Of a stretch of DNA of 32,688 bases, positions 23,886 through 32,688 are shown in pieces; position 1 is the stretch's first letter; every line of letters begins with the position of its first letter. Source of the stretch: Candidatus Dojkabacteria bacterium (GTDB lineage Bacteria > Patescibacteriota > Dojkabacteria > SC72 > WJKH01); NCBI GenBank assembly GCA_014729235.1, contig WJKH01000027.1, forward strand, positions 1-32,688. The letters run 5' to 3'. The position numbers and the translations under genes are program-made. The notes under the pieces were generated by a model that was given only the letters and a program-made list of their open reading frames with translations, was not told the DNA's origin and made no database searches.

Positions 23886-23977
23886 GCACTGGGCAGCTTG
23901 TAAAGAACCTAAAAGAATATTTCTTGGTATATTATCAAAACATGGATCCAGGCTAGTCCTGTGGCTCCAAAACTGTT

Positions 23978-25096
23978 TTATTGACAGTTTAACTCACCTG
24001 TATCAACAATACAGTAAGCTCTCGCCACACCTGTCTCCGGATTTGCAACCAGTTCTACTTCCTGCTCACCTACCTGTATTAATGTGTTTTTCGGTTTTCC
24101 GCTGACAATTTCAAGTGATTCTTTGAAGGGGTATGGACCAATTTCGCCGGGACTGACATCATTTCCAATGAGCTGTTGGTCATCGGTGACTAGTTTAATC
24201 CAGGTTGCTTCTCCCTCAATAGTCAGTGTTACGGCAAGCTCTTTTGCTGTATCTTCTGCAGTTTCATTGGCTGAAGATTCATCTGGATTTTCCTCATCAG
24301 GCTGATCTTCCTCCTGAGGTTCAGGGATTTGGTACATTACAGTCCTTGTTGCAACAGTCGATCTGTCTTCGTTGTTATTTTTATATGCTTTAATGATAAT
24401 TGCATTGGAACCTTGTGCCAATTTGACTTTTACCTGAAAATTTCCTTCCGAGTCTGTTTGAATTGTCTCCCCATTGATCTCTACAACGCTTCCCGGATCA
24501 GTTTTCCCTACAACTTCTGTGGTGTCAGCTTCTACAGTGACATTATTTTCAGGAGAGGTGATTTCAAGCTGAGGAGGCTGTTTAAATTTGTTGTACTGGA
24601 TGGCGATGTATGTAATCACTACTATAATAAGTATCCCAACGAGGGCTGTAATGATCTTTTGAGGTGTAATTGAAAAGTTCTTTTTTGCTGTTTTTCTCTT
24701 GGTGGATTTTTGCGGAGCAGGGCGGGCCTGAATAGTTGAGGCCTCTGAGTCTGAGGATGTAGCTGGTGATGGCGCAGGCTGCCGTTTCTTTTTTGTTTTC
24801 TGAAGCGGCTTCCTATCAGGCTCACTTTGAGTTGCAAGTGTTCGACGATAAATTGCCAGAATCTTGTCAGTATCAAGTTTTAGGTAGTCTGAATAATTCT
24901 TTATAAACCCTCTCAAAAATACCTGGGTATCCTCATCTCCGTAATTATCTTCTTCAATCGCTTTTAGCTGATCAATTGGGATCTTTGTGGCCTCTGATAT
25001 CTGTTCTAATGAGAATCCCCTTTTCTCACGGTAATGCCCAAGAACCTTCCCGGGGGTTAGCATATTGGGTTTTTGCTGTGCGTTTTCCTCGCTCAT
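23978..25096 (-). CDS. RodZ-like protein (HTH_25, TM helix, extracytoplasmic domains)
   Basis: RodZ links the MreB cytoskeleton to cell-shape machinery; its Gram-positive relatives are YmfM-like. The 372-aa protein has an N-terminal helix-turn-helix (GKVLGHYREKRGFSLEQISE to about residue 85), a basic, Pro/Ser/Thr-rich linker, a TM helix at about 147-167 and an outside part. That part starts with an Ig-like module (LEITSPENNVTVEADTTEVV..., about 175-250), then an acidic Glu/Asp/Pro linker, then a RodZ C-terminal (DUF4115-like) domain containing EATWIKLVTDDQQLIG. The extra Ig-like module is more than classical RodZ carries. It lies 85 nt downstream of ftsK. No mreB is in the window, so the MreB link is only by family. 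Confidence 0.78.
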   Translation of the reverse strand: MSEENAQQKPNMLTPGKVLGHYREKRGFSLEQISEATKIPIDQLKAIEEDNYGDEDTQVFLRGFIKNYSDYLKLDTDKILAIYRRTLATQSEPDRKPLQKTKKKRQPAPSPATSSDSEASTIQARPAPQKSTKRKTAKKNFSITPQKIITALVGILIIVVITYIAIQYNKFKQPPQLEITSPENNVTVEADTTEVVGKTDPGSVVEINGETIQTDSEGNFQVKVKLAQGSNAIIIKAYKNNNEDRSTVATRTVMYQIPEPQEEDQPDEENPDESSANETAEDTAKELAVTLTIEGEATWIKLVTDDQQLIGNDVSPGEIGPYPFKESLEIVSGKPKNTLIQVGEQEVELVANPETGVARAYCIVDTGELNCQ

Positions 25097-25181
25097 AATT
25101 ATTAATCCTAAACTAAGTTTTTATCCGTAATGGACACTAATATAATGCCATATTTATCGGGTTGAGGCAAATCAGATTTTG

Positions 25182-27458
25182 CTAGACGTTTGAAGGCAGG
25201 AAGTCTTCCTCATCTTCCTGGCTTTCATCTGAATTGTTGCTTCCCATAATTTGGCTTTTGGAGCTAATTAACAGATCTCTAGCGCTGCTTCCTTCTTGAG
25301 GACCTATTGCTCCTGCTTCTTCCAGTTGGTCCATAATTCTTGCTGCACGGTTGTAGCCGACTCGGAGTTTTCTTTGTAGGTAAGAAGCGGACGCTTTGCC
25401 GGCTTCAATTATGGCATCAACGGCATCTTCAAATAACTCATCTCTTTCTTCATCGCCGTTACCATCAGATTTTTTCTCTTCGGGCACGGTTTCTATTACC
25501 TCTTTCTTGTATTCAATATCCTCTTCTACTTGATTGTTGATGAAGTCAATTACTTTTTCAAGATCCTTTATATCTGTGTAAGCTCCCTGGACTCTGACGG
25601 GTTTGGGTAGTTCCGGAGATTTGAATAGCATATCACCTTTCCCAATTAGGGTTTCAGCTCCTGTTTGATCGATAATTACACGCGAATCAATTGCTGTTGT
25701 CACACTGAAAGAAACTCGCCCCGGGACGTTCGCTTTGATCAATCCGGTGATAACATCTACAGAAGGGCGCTGGGTAGCCAGGATTAGATGGATCCCAACT
25801 GCTCGCGACATTTGAGCCAGTCTGACAATCTTTGACTCAACATCAACTCCTGTAGACAGCATCAGATCCGCCATCTCATCAATAATTATCACTACATAAG
25901 GCATGGCGTCAAATCCCATCTTTTTATTGTATTCTGCGATTTTTCGCACTCCCAATTGTTTCAGCATCCGATATCTCCGGAGCATTTCTTCAATTGCCCA
26001 CTGCAAAGCATTCACAACTAATTCCATGTCAGTAATAACGGGTGTGAGCAGGTGAGGAATTCCGTTGTATGGCGACATTTCTACCATCTTTGGGTCAACA
26101 AGGATAAATTTGACCTGGTCGGGAGATTTAGTCATTAGTAGCCCGATAATCATTGCGTTTATTCCGACAGATTTACCTGTCCCTGTCGCACCAGCGACTA
26201 ATACGTGTGGGAGCTGGGTCAAGTCTTGAATAATATGCTTGCCCGAGACGCTCTTTCCGAGGATTAGCGGTAGTTCAAATTTATCAATATTGCTTTCAAG
26301 TTGAGCTACTAATTCTTTCTCGAATACAAAGTTAGGCGTAGGGTTGGGGATTTCAATACCTACAAGTGAGGTGCCCGGGATCGGAGCTTCGATTCTGATA
26401 GAAGAAGCAGGGGCTGCCAATGCCAGTGCGAGGTCGTTTGCCAGGTTTCGGATTTTAGCTACTTTTGTCCCGACAGTGATTTTTAGTGCAAATTGTACGA
26501 CAGTCGGGCCGATCGTTATATTAGTGACCTTTGATTCAACTCCAAAGCTTTTAAGGGTCTCCTCGATAACTTTAGCGTTTTTCTTGAGGATTTCTTTGTT
26601 CTGAGGCTGAATTACTGGGTCTTGTAAAAGCGAGATAGGGGGATATTTCCAATCGGGGTATTTTGGCTCAGTTTTAATTTTCTCTTCCTCATCGTCGCTG
26701 TCTTTTTCGGTTTTGTTTTTTTCTTTTGGCTTCTCTGTTGGGCTGGTGAAATCCGGTTCTTGATTGACAACATCATCAAAGGTCTTTTGATCAACTTCTG
26801 CCTGAGTGATTACAGGCTCTTCTCTTTGAGGGATCTGTTGATTCTCTGGCTCTTCATCGAGAAGTGGGGGAGCGAAATCAGAGTCCTGGGCTAATCCATC
26901 TGGTTGTTTTTTCTTGAAAAGCCGCCCGAAAGAGCTAAAAATTTTGACTATAAAATCGCGAATCTGTTCAAGTTTGACTCCGGAAATAAATGAGAAGCTT
27001 ACTGTGTAAAACAAGATAATGATAATAAATTCAAGAAGTCGCCCGATAGACTTATCCAGGTATGAATGGAGTTTGTATCCGATTTGTCCTCCTGCATCAG
27101 AAAAATCGGGTGGGATAATTGTGTCAATATAGATTTCTTTGGGGATCCAAAATGTTAGAAATACAGATGTTGTTATTGCGAAAAGGATTAAACCAATTTG
27201 AATTTTAAAGGACTTGAAAAAGTCTGAATTAAATATAAATCTAAAGCCAAAATAAAGAAGTGCAATGCCCCAGGGAATTGCTGAGTAGCCTAGCTGAAAG
27301 ATTGTAAACTCAAATACTGTGGCTTCAATGAATGGTGATAAGATTAATGCAACGGCAGCTATTGTTACAAGTACTCCGAAAGTGAGCTTTGTTTCGTTGC
27401 TTTTAATGGTGATCCCTTTCTTCTTGTCGCCGGATTTTTTCTTTTTTTTCTTCGCCAT
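25182..27458 (-). CDS. ftsK: DNA translocase FtsK/SpoIIIE
   Basis: FtsK is a septum-located, hexameric ATPase that pumps chromosomal DNA and aids dimer resolution and division. The 758-aa protein has a very basic N-terminus (KKKKKKSGDKKK), four TM segments (within about 25-165), and a Glu/Pro/Lys-rich linker (about 180-270). The motor follows: alpha domain, Walker A VAGATGTGKSVG (near 420) and Walker B VVIIIDEMADL (near 525). The C-terminal gamma winged helix (ASYLQRKLRVGYNRAARIMDQLEEAGAIG, read in parts) recognises KOPS-type polarity signals. Length is typical of SpoIIIE-like forms. A TATAAA lies about 20 nt upstream of the ATG. Confidence 0.95.
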   Translation of the reverse strand: MAKKKKKKSGDKKKGITIKSNETKLTFGVLVTIAAVALILSPFIEATVFEFTIFQLGYSAIPWGIALLYFGFRFIFNSDFFKSFKIQIGLILFAITTSVFLTFWIPKEIYIDTIIPPDFSDAGGQIGYKLHSYLDKSIGRLLEFIIIILFYTVSFSFISGVKLEQIRDFIVKIFSSFGRLFKKKQPDGLAQDSDFAPPLLDEEPENQQIPQREEPVITQAEVDQKTFDDVVNQEPDFTSPTEKPKEKNKTEKDSDDEEEKIKTEPKYPDWKYPPISLLQDPVIQPQNKEILKKNAKVIEETLKSFGVESKVTNITIGPTVVQFALKITVGTKVAKIRNLANDLALALAAPASSIRIEAPIPGTSLVGIEIPNPTPNFVFEKELVAQLESNIDKFELPLILGKSVSGKHIIQDLTQLPHVLVAGATGTGKSVGINAMIIGLLMTKSPDQVKFILVDPKMVEMSPYNGIPHLLTPVITDMELVVNALQWAIEEMLRRYRMLKQLGVRKIAEYNKKMGFDAMPYVVIIIDEMADLMLSTGVDVESKIVRLAQMSRAVGIHLILATQRPSVDVITGLIKANVPGRVSFSVTTAIDSRVIIDQTGAETLIGKGDMLFKSPELPKPVRVQGAYTDIKDLEKVIDFINNQVEEDIEYKKEVIETVPEEKKSDGNGDEERDELFEDAVDAIIEAGKASASYLQRKLRVGYNRAARIMDQLEEAGAIGPQEGSSARDLLISSKSQIMGSNNSDESQEDEEDFLPSNV

Positions 27459-27620
27459 GCTTGGACAGATTTCCTCAATTTATAAACAGGATGCTCTAAG
27501 TTTAGCAGGATTTTTTGAATTCAGCAATTATAGTGATTCCAGAGTCAGTAAAAATTTAATAATCAAAATCTTGCAATTATCAAGTGTCCTGGGATCTAAA
27601 ATGCCGTTTTCCGAAAAGGG

Positions 27621-27649
27621 TTGCATGACCTGGTTTGCTGTGTTAAAAT
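27621..27649 (+). promoter_or_regulatory. upstream rpoB promoter P1
   Basis: TTGCAT (27621-27626), 17-nt spacer, TAAAAT (27644-27649) preceded by TGT, an extended -10. It is the first of two promoter candidates in the 367-bp gap between ftsK and rpoB. That gap has no gene I can support. Confidence 0.45.
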
Positions 27650-27696
27650 GGGTAAATTGACTCAAGGGCTATGCATTAAAATTATATGCTTGCAGA

Positions 27697-27714
27697 AAGG
27701 GGATTTTGTCCCTT
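27697..27714 (+). promoter_or_regulatory. inverted repeat between the two rpoB promoters
   Basis: AAGGG (27697-27701) and CCCTT (27710-27714) form a 5-bp perfect stem with an 8-nt loop, overlapping the first bases of the P2 -35 box. It could be an operator, or, for P1 transcripts, a hairpin followed by a T-rich stretch. Short, so only suggestive. Confidence 0.25.
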
Positions 27715-27741
27715 GACGTTCTTTTATTTATGTAGTACAAT
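27713..27741 (+). promoter_or_regulatory. main rpoB promoter P2
   Basis: TTGACG (27713-27718), exactly 17 nt, TACAAT (27736-27741): one of the strongest sigma-70 matches in the window. Start of transcription near 27748 gives a leader of about 78 nt, with no Shine-Dalgarno before the ATG. Confidence 0.7.
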
Positions 27742-27825
27742 CCTTCCGATTACTTTCTATTATTTTTTGCTCCAATTATTTCTATCAAAACAACAAAACT
27801 TAAATTTAAGTACTAACCCAAAAGT

Positions 27826-30800
27826 ATGCCAATTAAAGAACCCCGTGTTAATAGGGCTTCGAGAGTTAATCTCGGCCTGCACGATTTTCAGGTTGAGTTT
27901 CCAAACTTTATCCAGGCCCAGCTTGATTCTTATGATTGGTTTGTCCGAAATGGTATCCAAGAGCTATTTGCAGGTATTTCGCCTGTTAGGGACACCATGG
28001 AAAAGATGTGGACGCTCGAATTTAACGATGTCCGCTGGGATAAACCTAATCGCACTGAGAAAGAGGCCTTGGATAAAGGCCTTTCTTTTGATGCCGCAGT
28101 ATATGTTCAAGCTCAGCTTCTTAATAATAAAACAGGTGAGATCAAAGAACAGGAGGTTTTTGTCGCTGACATACCTATTATGACGGATCAGGCTTATTTT
28201 GTTATTAATGGAGTAAAGCGAGTTGTAACACATCAAATAGTTAGAGCAGAAGGTATTTTGTTTGCTCCTGACGATAAAGTAGGCAATCGTGATTTGTATA
28301 AAGCAGTACTTATGCCGGGTAGAGGCGGTTGGTATACTTTTGAAGTTAATAAGCATAATGTTATTAGTCTGAAAATTTCTAGAGGCAGAAGCAAGATTTT
28401 GCTGACAGAATTGCTTCGGGTGTTTGGGTATGAAACTGATGAAGAGATTAAAGAATTATTTAAAGAAGTAGATACACACAAAGAGTACAAGTACATTGAA
28501 TCAACGCTTGCCAGGGACTTTACCAAGAATAAGGAAGAGGCAATAATCAGTGTTTACAATAAACTTAGACCTGATGAAACTGTGACTTTGGATAGTGCCG
28601 AGAAATATATCAAGGCGCTATTTTTTAGCGACAGGAAGTTTCACCTCGGGATTGTCGGTAGGTATCAGCTTAATCGCAAACTTGGAACAAAGCACAAGCT
28701 TGATGCAGAGCACTCGAAATTGTATGTAGAAGACGTAATCTTGCTTGTTAAAAGATTGATTCAGGTTAATAATGAAGAAGTTCCGCCTGATGATATTGAC
28801 CATCTGGGAAACAGGAGAATACGAAGTGTTGGGGAAGTGCTAGTTGATCAGCTCGGATCTTCTATTCGCAGAATTGAGAAAAATATCCGGGACAAAATGA
28901 GTATGTATGGAGAAGATGCTAAATTGACTCCTTCTATGCTTATCGGGACTCGCCCGATGTTTGCTTCAATACTGAGTTTCTTTGGTCAGAACCAGCTTTC
29001 TGTCTTTATGGAACAGACTAACATACTTTCTGAGCTTGAAAATAAGCGAAAGGTTACGGGTGCCGGTCCTGGAGGAATTCTTAAAGAAAGAGCTCCATTT
29101 AGCTTGCGTGAGGTTCATCAGTCGCAGTATTCCCGGTTTTGTCCGGTTACCAGTCCTGAGAGCTATGCTATCGGTGTAGTTACTCAGCTGGCTTCATTTG
29201 CAAAGGTAAATGAATTTGGATTTCTTGAAGCTCCGTATAAAAAAGTTGTTCGAGAAGTAAATAATGCAAAGACTCTTCTAGAGAACAGAATTCCTATTGA
29301 TGACATAAAAGATGAGAAGGGTAAAGTGGTAGTAAAAGCAGGGGAAATTATTGATAAAGCTGCTTCTGAAAAAATAGCGAAAATTAAAAGCATCAGTAAA
29401 GTTGAGATAAAGCCGTTTGTTTCTGATGATATTGAATACATGGATGCGGTTGAAGAGGATACGCATAACATCAGTATGTCTACAATAAAAAGGGATAAGC
29501 ATGGGAATTTGATAGATGATTTGGTTCCGGTAAAATTCGCCGGTGAGTTCTTGTTAAAGAATTCAAGTCAGGTTGAATATGTTGATGTGATCCCTTCGCA
29601 ACAGGCCGGGCTTGGGTTTGCGCTAATTCCTTTTGGTGCAAACGATGATTCCCGCAGAACTTTAATGGGTTCGAACCAATCAAGACAGGGTGTTCCTTTG
29701 CTGAAGCAGCAGTCTCCTCTGGTTGGAACTGGATATGAGGATATCGTTGCCAGACAGTCCGGGTGGGGATTATTTGCGGAAGAATCAGGAAAAGTAGATT
29801 ATGTAGACGCCAACAGTATAACTGTCAATTACAAGAAGAAGGGGAAAGTTACGTATGATTTGATTAAATTTGATAGATCAAATCACGATACTGCATTTTC
29901 TCAATATCCGAGGGTTGATGTCGGAGACAATTTTAAGGAAGGGGATCTTTTGGCTGATGGTCCGACTATGGATAATGGGGAAATTGCCATTGGGACAAAT
30001 ATTCGTGTTGCATTGATGTTTTATGAAGGATTTAACTATGAGGACTCTACTATTATTTCTGACAGGCTTGTAAGTAGTGATGCCCTTACTTCTACTCATA
30101 TTAGAGAATACACGGCAGAAGTTCGTGATACAGAGCTTGGTCCTGAAAATCTTACATCTGATATCCCTCACGTTAGTGATCGGATTTTGCAGAAACTAGA
30201 TCTCAATGGAGTTGTACGGATTGGATCCCGTGTTCAGCAGGGAGATATTCTGGCAGGTATTGTTGCTCCCCGCGGAGAAAAAGAACTTACATCTGAAGAA
30301 AAACTTTTGCATGCTATTTTCGGTGATGTATCAAGCGATGTTCGCGATAACTCTCTTCGACTTCCTAACGGTGAGAAGGGGATTGTAATAAAGACTCAAG
30401 TTTTATCGGTTGAAAATGAAGATAGGCTGCCTCCGGGAGTTCTGAAGAAAATCAGGATCTGGGTTGCTGAAACAAAGAAGATTAGCTACGGAGATAAGCT
30501 TTCCGGTAGGCATGGAGATAAATCTACAATTGCTGAAATCCGACCTTTAGAAGATATGCCGTTTACTGCGGATGGTGAGCCTGTAGATATGGTTTTGACT
30601 CCTACATTTGTAAAGCGAATGAATATGGGACAGGCAATGGAGGTTCACTATGGGAAATTTGCTCAACAGCTAGGAATTAAGTTAGCCTTCCCTCTATTCG
30701 AGGAAATAAATTTCGACTGGCTTGAAAAGGAGCTTGAGAAACAAGGTTACGACATGTCACAGAAGGTTGATTTGTATGATGGCCGTACGGGGAAAAAGTT

Positions 30801-31176
30801 TCCTCGACCAATTACAGTTGGCATGAAATATGTACTCAAATTGCATCATATTGCCGATGATAAAGTACATGCGAGATCGACCGGACCATACACACTGGTC
30901 ACTCAGCAGCCACTCGGAGGGAAAGCTCAGATGGGTGGTCAGAGATTTGGAGAAATGGAGGTGTGGGCACTTGAAGCTCACGGAGCAGCACATTCACTAC
31001 AAGAGATGTTGACGATTAAATCTGATGATGTGAGTGGACGTTCTGCTGCTTACAAAGCAATTATTCAGGGTGAAAAGATCGAAACATCGAACATTCCTGA
31101 ATCATTTAGAGTATTGATTAATGAGTTAAATGCATTAGCATTAAATATTGATCTAATTTCAAATAAGTCAGAATAA
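27826..31176 (+). CDS. rpoB: DNA-directed RNA polymerase subunit beta
   Basis: The beta subunit forms one pincer and part of the active site of RNA polymerase. The 1116-aa length is compact, as expected without the large lineage-specific insertions of E. coli (1342 aa). Recognisable landmarks are the fork-loop/rifampicin region FFGQNQLSVFMEQTNILSEL, the following KRKVTGAGPGG, the hybrid-contacting YEGFNYEDS and GDKLSGRHGDKS, and the C-terminal GQRFGEMEVWALEAHGAA and TIKSDDVSGR. Several signature positions differ from the bacterial consensus, including rifampicin-contact residues and the ETPEG motif (here TSPES). The ATG follows a 78-nt leader. rpoC follows after 2 nt. Confidence 0.97.
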   Translation: MPIKEPRVNRASRVNLGLHDFQVEFPNFIQAQLDSYDWFVRNGIQELFAGISPVRDTMEKMWTLEFNDVRWDKPNRTEKEALDKGLSFDAAVYVQAQLLNNKTGEIKEQEVFVADIPIMTDQAYFVINGVKRVVTHQIVRAEGILFAPDDKVGNRDLYKAVLMPGRGGWYTFEVNKHNVISLKISRGRSKILLTELLRVFGYETDEEIKELFKEVDTHKEYKYIESTLARDFTKNKEEAIISVYNKLRPDETVTLDSAEKYIKALFFSDRKFHLGIVGRYQLNRKLGTKHKLDAEHSKLYVEDVILLVKRLIQVNNEEVPPDDIDHLGNRRIRSVGEVLVDQLGSSIRRIEKNIRDKMSMYGEDAKLTPSMLIGTRPMFASILSFFGQNQLSVFMEQTNILSELENKRKVTGAGPGGILKERAPFSLREVHQSQYSRFCPVTSPESYAIGVVTQLASFAKVNEFGFLEAPYKKVVREVNNAKTLLENRIPIDDIKDEKGKVVVKAGEIIDKAASEKIAKIKSISKVEIKPFVSDDIEYMDAVEEDTHNISMSTIKRDKHGNLIDDLVPVKFAGEFLLKNSSQVEYVDVIPSQQAGLGFALIPFGANDDSRRTLMGSNQSRQGVPLLKQQSPLVGTGYEDIVARQSGWGLFAEESGKVDYVDANSITVNYKKKGKVTYDLIKFDRSNHDTAFSQYPRVDVGDNFKEGDLLADGPTMDNGEIAIGTNIRVALMFYEGFNYEDSTIISDRLVSSDALTSTHIREYTAEVRDTELGPENLTSDIPHVSDRILQKLDLNGVVRIGSRVQQGDILAGIVAPRGEKELTSEEKLLHAIFGDVSSDVRDNSLRLPNGEKGIVIKTQVLSVENEDRLPPGVLKKIRIWVAETKKISYGDKLSGRHGDKSTIAEIRPLEDMPFTADGEPVDMVLTPTFVKRMNMGQAMEVHYGKFAQQLGIKLAFPLFEEINFDWLEKELEKQGYDMSQKVDLYDGRTGKKFPRPITVGMKYVLKLHHIADDKVHARSTGPYTLVTQQPLGGKAQMGGQRFGEMEVWALEAHGAAHSLQEMLTIKSDDVSGRSAAYKAIIQGEKIETSNIPESFRVLINELNALALNIDLISNKSE

Positions 31177-31178
31177 AA

Positions 31179-32688
31179 ATGTTTCCCAAAAAGCAAAAAG
31201 GTAAAATCAAGGATTTTGATGCTCTTAAAATCTCCTTGGCATCTCCGGATAAAATTTTGAAATGGTCATATGGAGAGGTCACCAAAGCTGAGACAATTAA
31301 CTACCGTACTTTCAAATCTGAACCTGATGGATTGTTTTGTGAAAAGATTTTTGGGCCAACTTCAAACTATGAGTGTTATTGTGGAAAGTATAAGAAGATC
31401 AGATACAAGGGTATTGTTTGTGACAAGTGTGGAGTTGAAGTGACTACAAAAGATGTCCGTAGAGAGCGAATGGGGCACATAGATCTGGCTGTTCCGGTTA
31501 CTCATGTGTGGTTTGCCTACGGTATTCCTAACAAGTTATCAATTATCCTCGATATGCCCCACAAGAAGATTCTTTCAGTTATTTACTATTCAAGATTTAT
31601 GGTTACTGAGCTTGATGAATCTCAGCGATCAAAAGTTGAAGATAAAATTCTTGAATTGAAAAAAGCAGCAGAAGTCGATCTGGATAACCAGTTGAAAGAT
31701 GCTGTGAAAGAGCTTGAGAAAAAGCAAAAGGATGAAGTTAAAGAATTAAAAGATAAGAATAAAGACAAGAAGGGCGGACTGGAATTTGAGCTAAGCAAGC
31801 TTGAACATAAGCACAATCAGGAAGTTGCTAAATTGCGGCATGAATATGCTACTTATCAAGCTGAGGAAGATGAATTTTATGCGGCGCTTGTTGAGCTTGT
31901 TAAAAACGTAAACGTAGGTTCAGTACTTACAGAAGATCAGTATCTCGATCTTTCTGAGAGGGACCTTCTGTTCTTTGAGGCGGAAATGGGTGCTGAAGCT
32001 ATCGAAAAATTGCTGGGGCAAGTTGACTTGGCAAAGGAAATAGATGCTTTACGAATGGAGTCCAGGAATGCTCGAGGGCAGAAGAAAGTAAAGCTGATTC
32101 GGAGACTTCAGTATTTAGAGGGGCTTGAGAAAAATAATATTGATCCTGCCTGGATGATTCTAAAAGTTATCCCTGTTTTGCCGCCTGATTTGCGGCCAAT
32201 TATTCCTTTGTCCGGAGGTAAATTTGCTACACATGACCTGAATGACCTGTACAGGAGAATAATTAACCGTAATAACAGACTTAAAAGACTGATTGAGATA
32301 GGTGCTCCCGAGATTATTCTCAGAAACGAAAAAAGAATGCTTCAGGAGTCTGTAGATGCTTTAATTGACAATCAGCATCGTCCAAGTAAACCTATGCTCA
32401 ATAGTAAAAGACTTCCTTACAATTCTCTTACTGATCAGTTACGAGGGAAGAAGGGTATATTTCGAAAGAACTTATTGGGTAAGCGTGTTGATTATTCAGG
32501 CCGTGCAGTAATTGTTGGTGATGCAAAACTAGAGATTCATCAATGCGGATTGCCAAAATCTGTTACCCTTGAAATTTTCAAACCATTTGTTATTCATGAA
32601 TTGCTTGATCGTGAGCTTGCTCCAAATATTAAGATAGCAAGGGAGATTATTGAAAATGGTGAGGAAGTAGTCTGGGATGTGCTTGAAG
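31179..32688 (+). CDS. rpoC: DNA-directed RNA polymerase subunit beta' (5' part, runs off the window)
   Basis: The frame is open from ATG 31179 to the last base (503 codons). The N-terminal zinc-binding domain is CYCGKYKKIRYKGIVCDKC (C-x-C...C-x2-C). The region QESVDALIDN, NLLGKRVDYSGRAVIVGD and the upstream PPDLRPIIPLSGGKFATHDL match beta' conserved regions, including the RRVDYSGR-type switch segment. A Lys/Glu-rich coiled-coil insertion (about 150-215) separates the zipper/zinc region from the clamp. The catalytic NADFDGD lies beyond the window. It starts 2 nt after the rpoB stop, without a Shine-Dalgarno, and is certainly co-transcribed with rpoB. Confidence 0.95.
   Translation, partial: MFPKKQKGKIKDFDALKISLASPDKILKWSYGEVTKAETINYRTFKSEPDGLFCEKIFGPTSNYECYCGKYKKIRYKGIVCDKCGVEVTTKDVRRERMGHIDLAVPVTHVWFAYGIPNKLSIILDMPHKKILSVIYYSRFMVTELDESQRSKVEDKILELKKAAEVDLDNQLKDAVKELEKKQKDEVKELKDKNKDKKGGLEFELSKLEHKHNQEVAKLRHEYATYQAEEDEFYAALVELVKNVNVGSVLTEDQYLDLSERDLLFFEAEMGAEAIEKLLGQVDLAKEIDALRMESRNARGQKKVKLIRRLQYLEGLEKNNIDPAWMILKVIPVLPPDLRPIIPLSGGKFATHDLNDLYRRIINRNNRLKRLIEIGAPEIILRNEKRMLQESVDALIDNQHRPSKPMLNSKRLPYNSLTDQLRGKKGIFRKNLLGKRVDYSGRAVIVGDAKLEIHQCGLPKSVTLEIFKPFVIHELLDRELAPNIKIAREIIENGEEVVWDVLE

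Overview
The window looks like a chromosomal core segment of a Candidate Phyla Radiation (Patescibacteria) bacterium. This is inferred from gene content, not from a marker search. It is AT-rich and compact, and uses the standard bacterial code: TGA acts as a stop (for example in the ATGA overlap at 8080-8083). It carries several families I associate with CPR genomes: a DUF4012 protein fused to a Rossmann domain, a conserved single-TM family of unknown function at 12102-12602, an Lcl/DUF1566 secreted protein, a 'GYAWS..GWI.F' repeat protein, and a CofE-like protein in a genome segment with no other F420 genes. Dojkabacteria/WS6, WWE3 or Microgenomates are plausible, but I cannot choose between them.

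Layout. (1) 1-1785: greA (minus) diverges from an nrnA-like DHH phosphoesterase (plus). (2) 1786-7367: valS (plus), an MFS transporter (plus) and metG (minus). (3) 7505-10510: a plus-strand cell-surface locus. It holds a GYAWS-repeat protein ending in an LARTG sorting-like signal, a frameshifted Lcl-domain protein, PilN-like and PilO-like proteins, and a 76-aa membrane protein. (4) 10588-12095: rpoD (minus) diverges from a small zinc-ribbon protein (plus). (5) 12102-18110: a minus-strand envelope cluster. In transcription order it holds a small 3-TM protein, a WecA/MraY-like sugar-phosphate transferase, a PEGA protein, a Rossmann-DUF4012 fusion and a single-TM conserved protein. (6) 18316-27458: a minus-strand housekeeping run of ftsK, a rodZ-like gene, dnaG, an ABC-F ATPase, a CofE-like gene and rsmA. 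(7) 27459-32688: a promoter region, then rpoB and the 5' part of rpoC, which runs off the end.

Expression signals are unusually readable. Many promoters carry an extended -10 (TGnTATAAT) and recognisable Shine-Dalgarno sequences are rare. metG, the zinc-ribbon gene and the CofE-like gene appear leaderless or nearly so. In two divergent pairs (greA/nrnA and rpoD/zinc ribbon) the -35 box of one gene is the complement of codons 2-3 (AAA CAA, Lys-Gln) of the other, at identical spacing.

Non-coding structure worth attention: an 18-bp perfect direct repeat flanking the valS promoter, with a third copy ending on the GTG of the envelope operon; and a family of roughly 150-bp imperfect-palindrome repeats, tandem upstream of the ABC-F gene and solitary in the envelope operon leader. 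I found no phage, CRISPR, transposase, rRNA or tRNA. The most unusual items are the repeat-flanked promoter, the G7 frameshift in the Lcl gene, the LARTG surface protein, and substitutions at normally conserved catalytic or drug-contact positions in the WecA-like enzyme, RsmA and RpoB.
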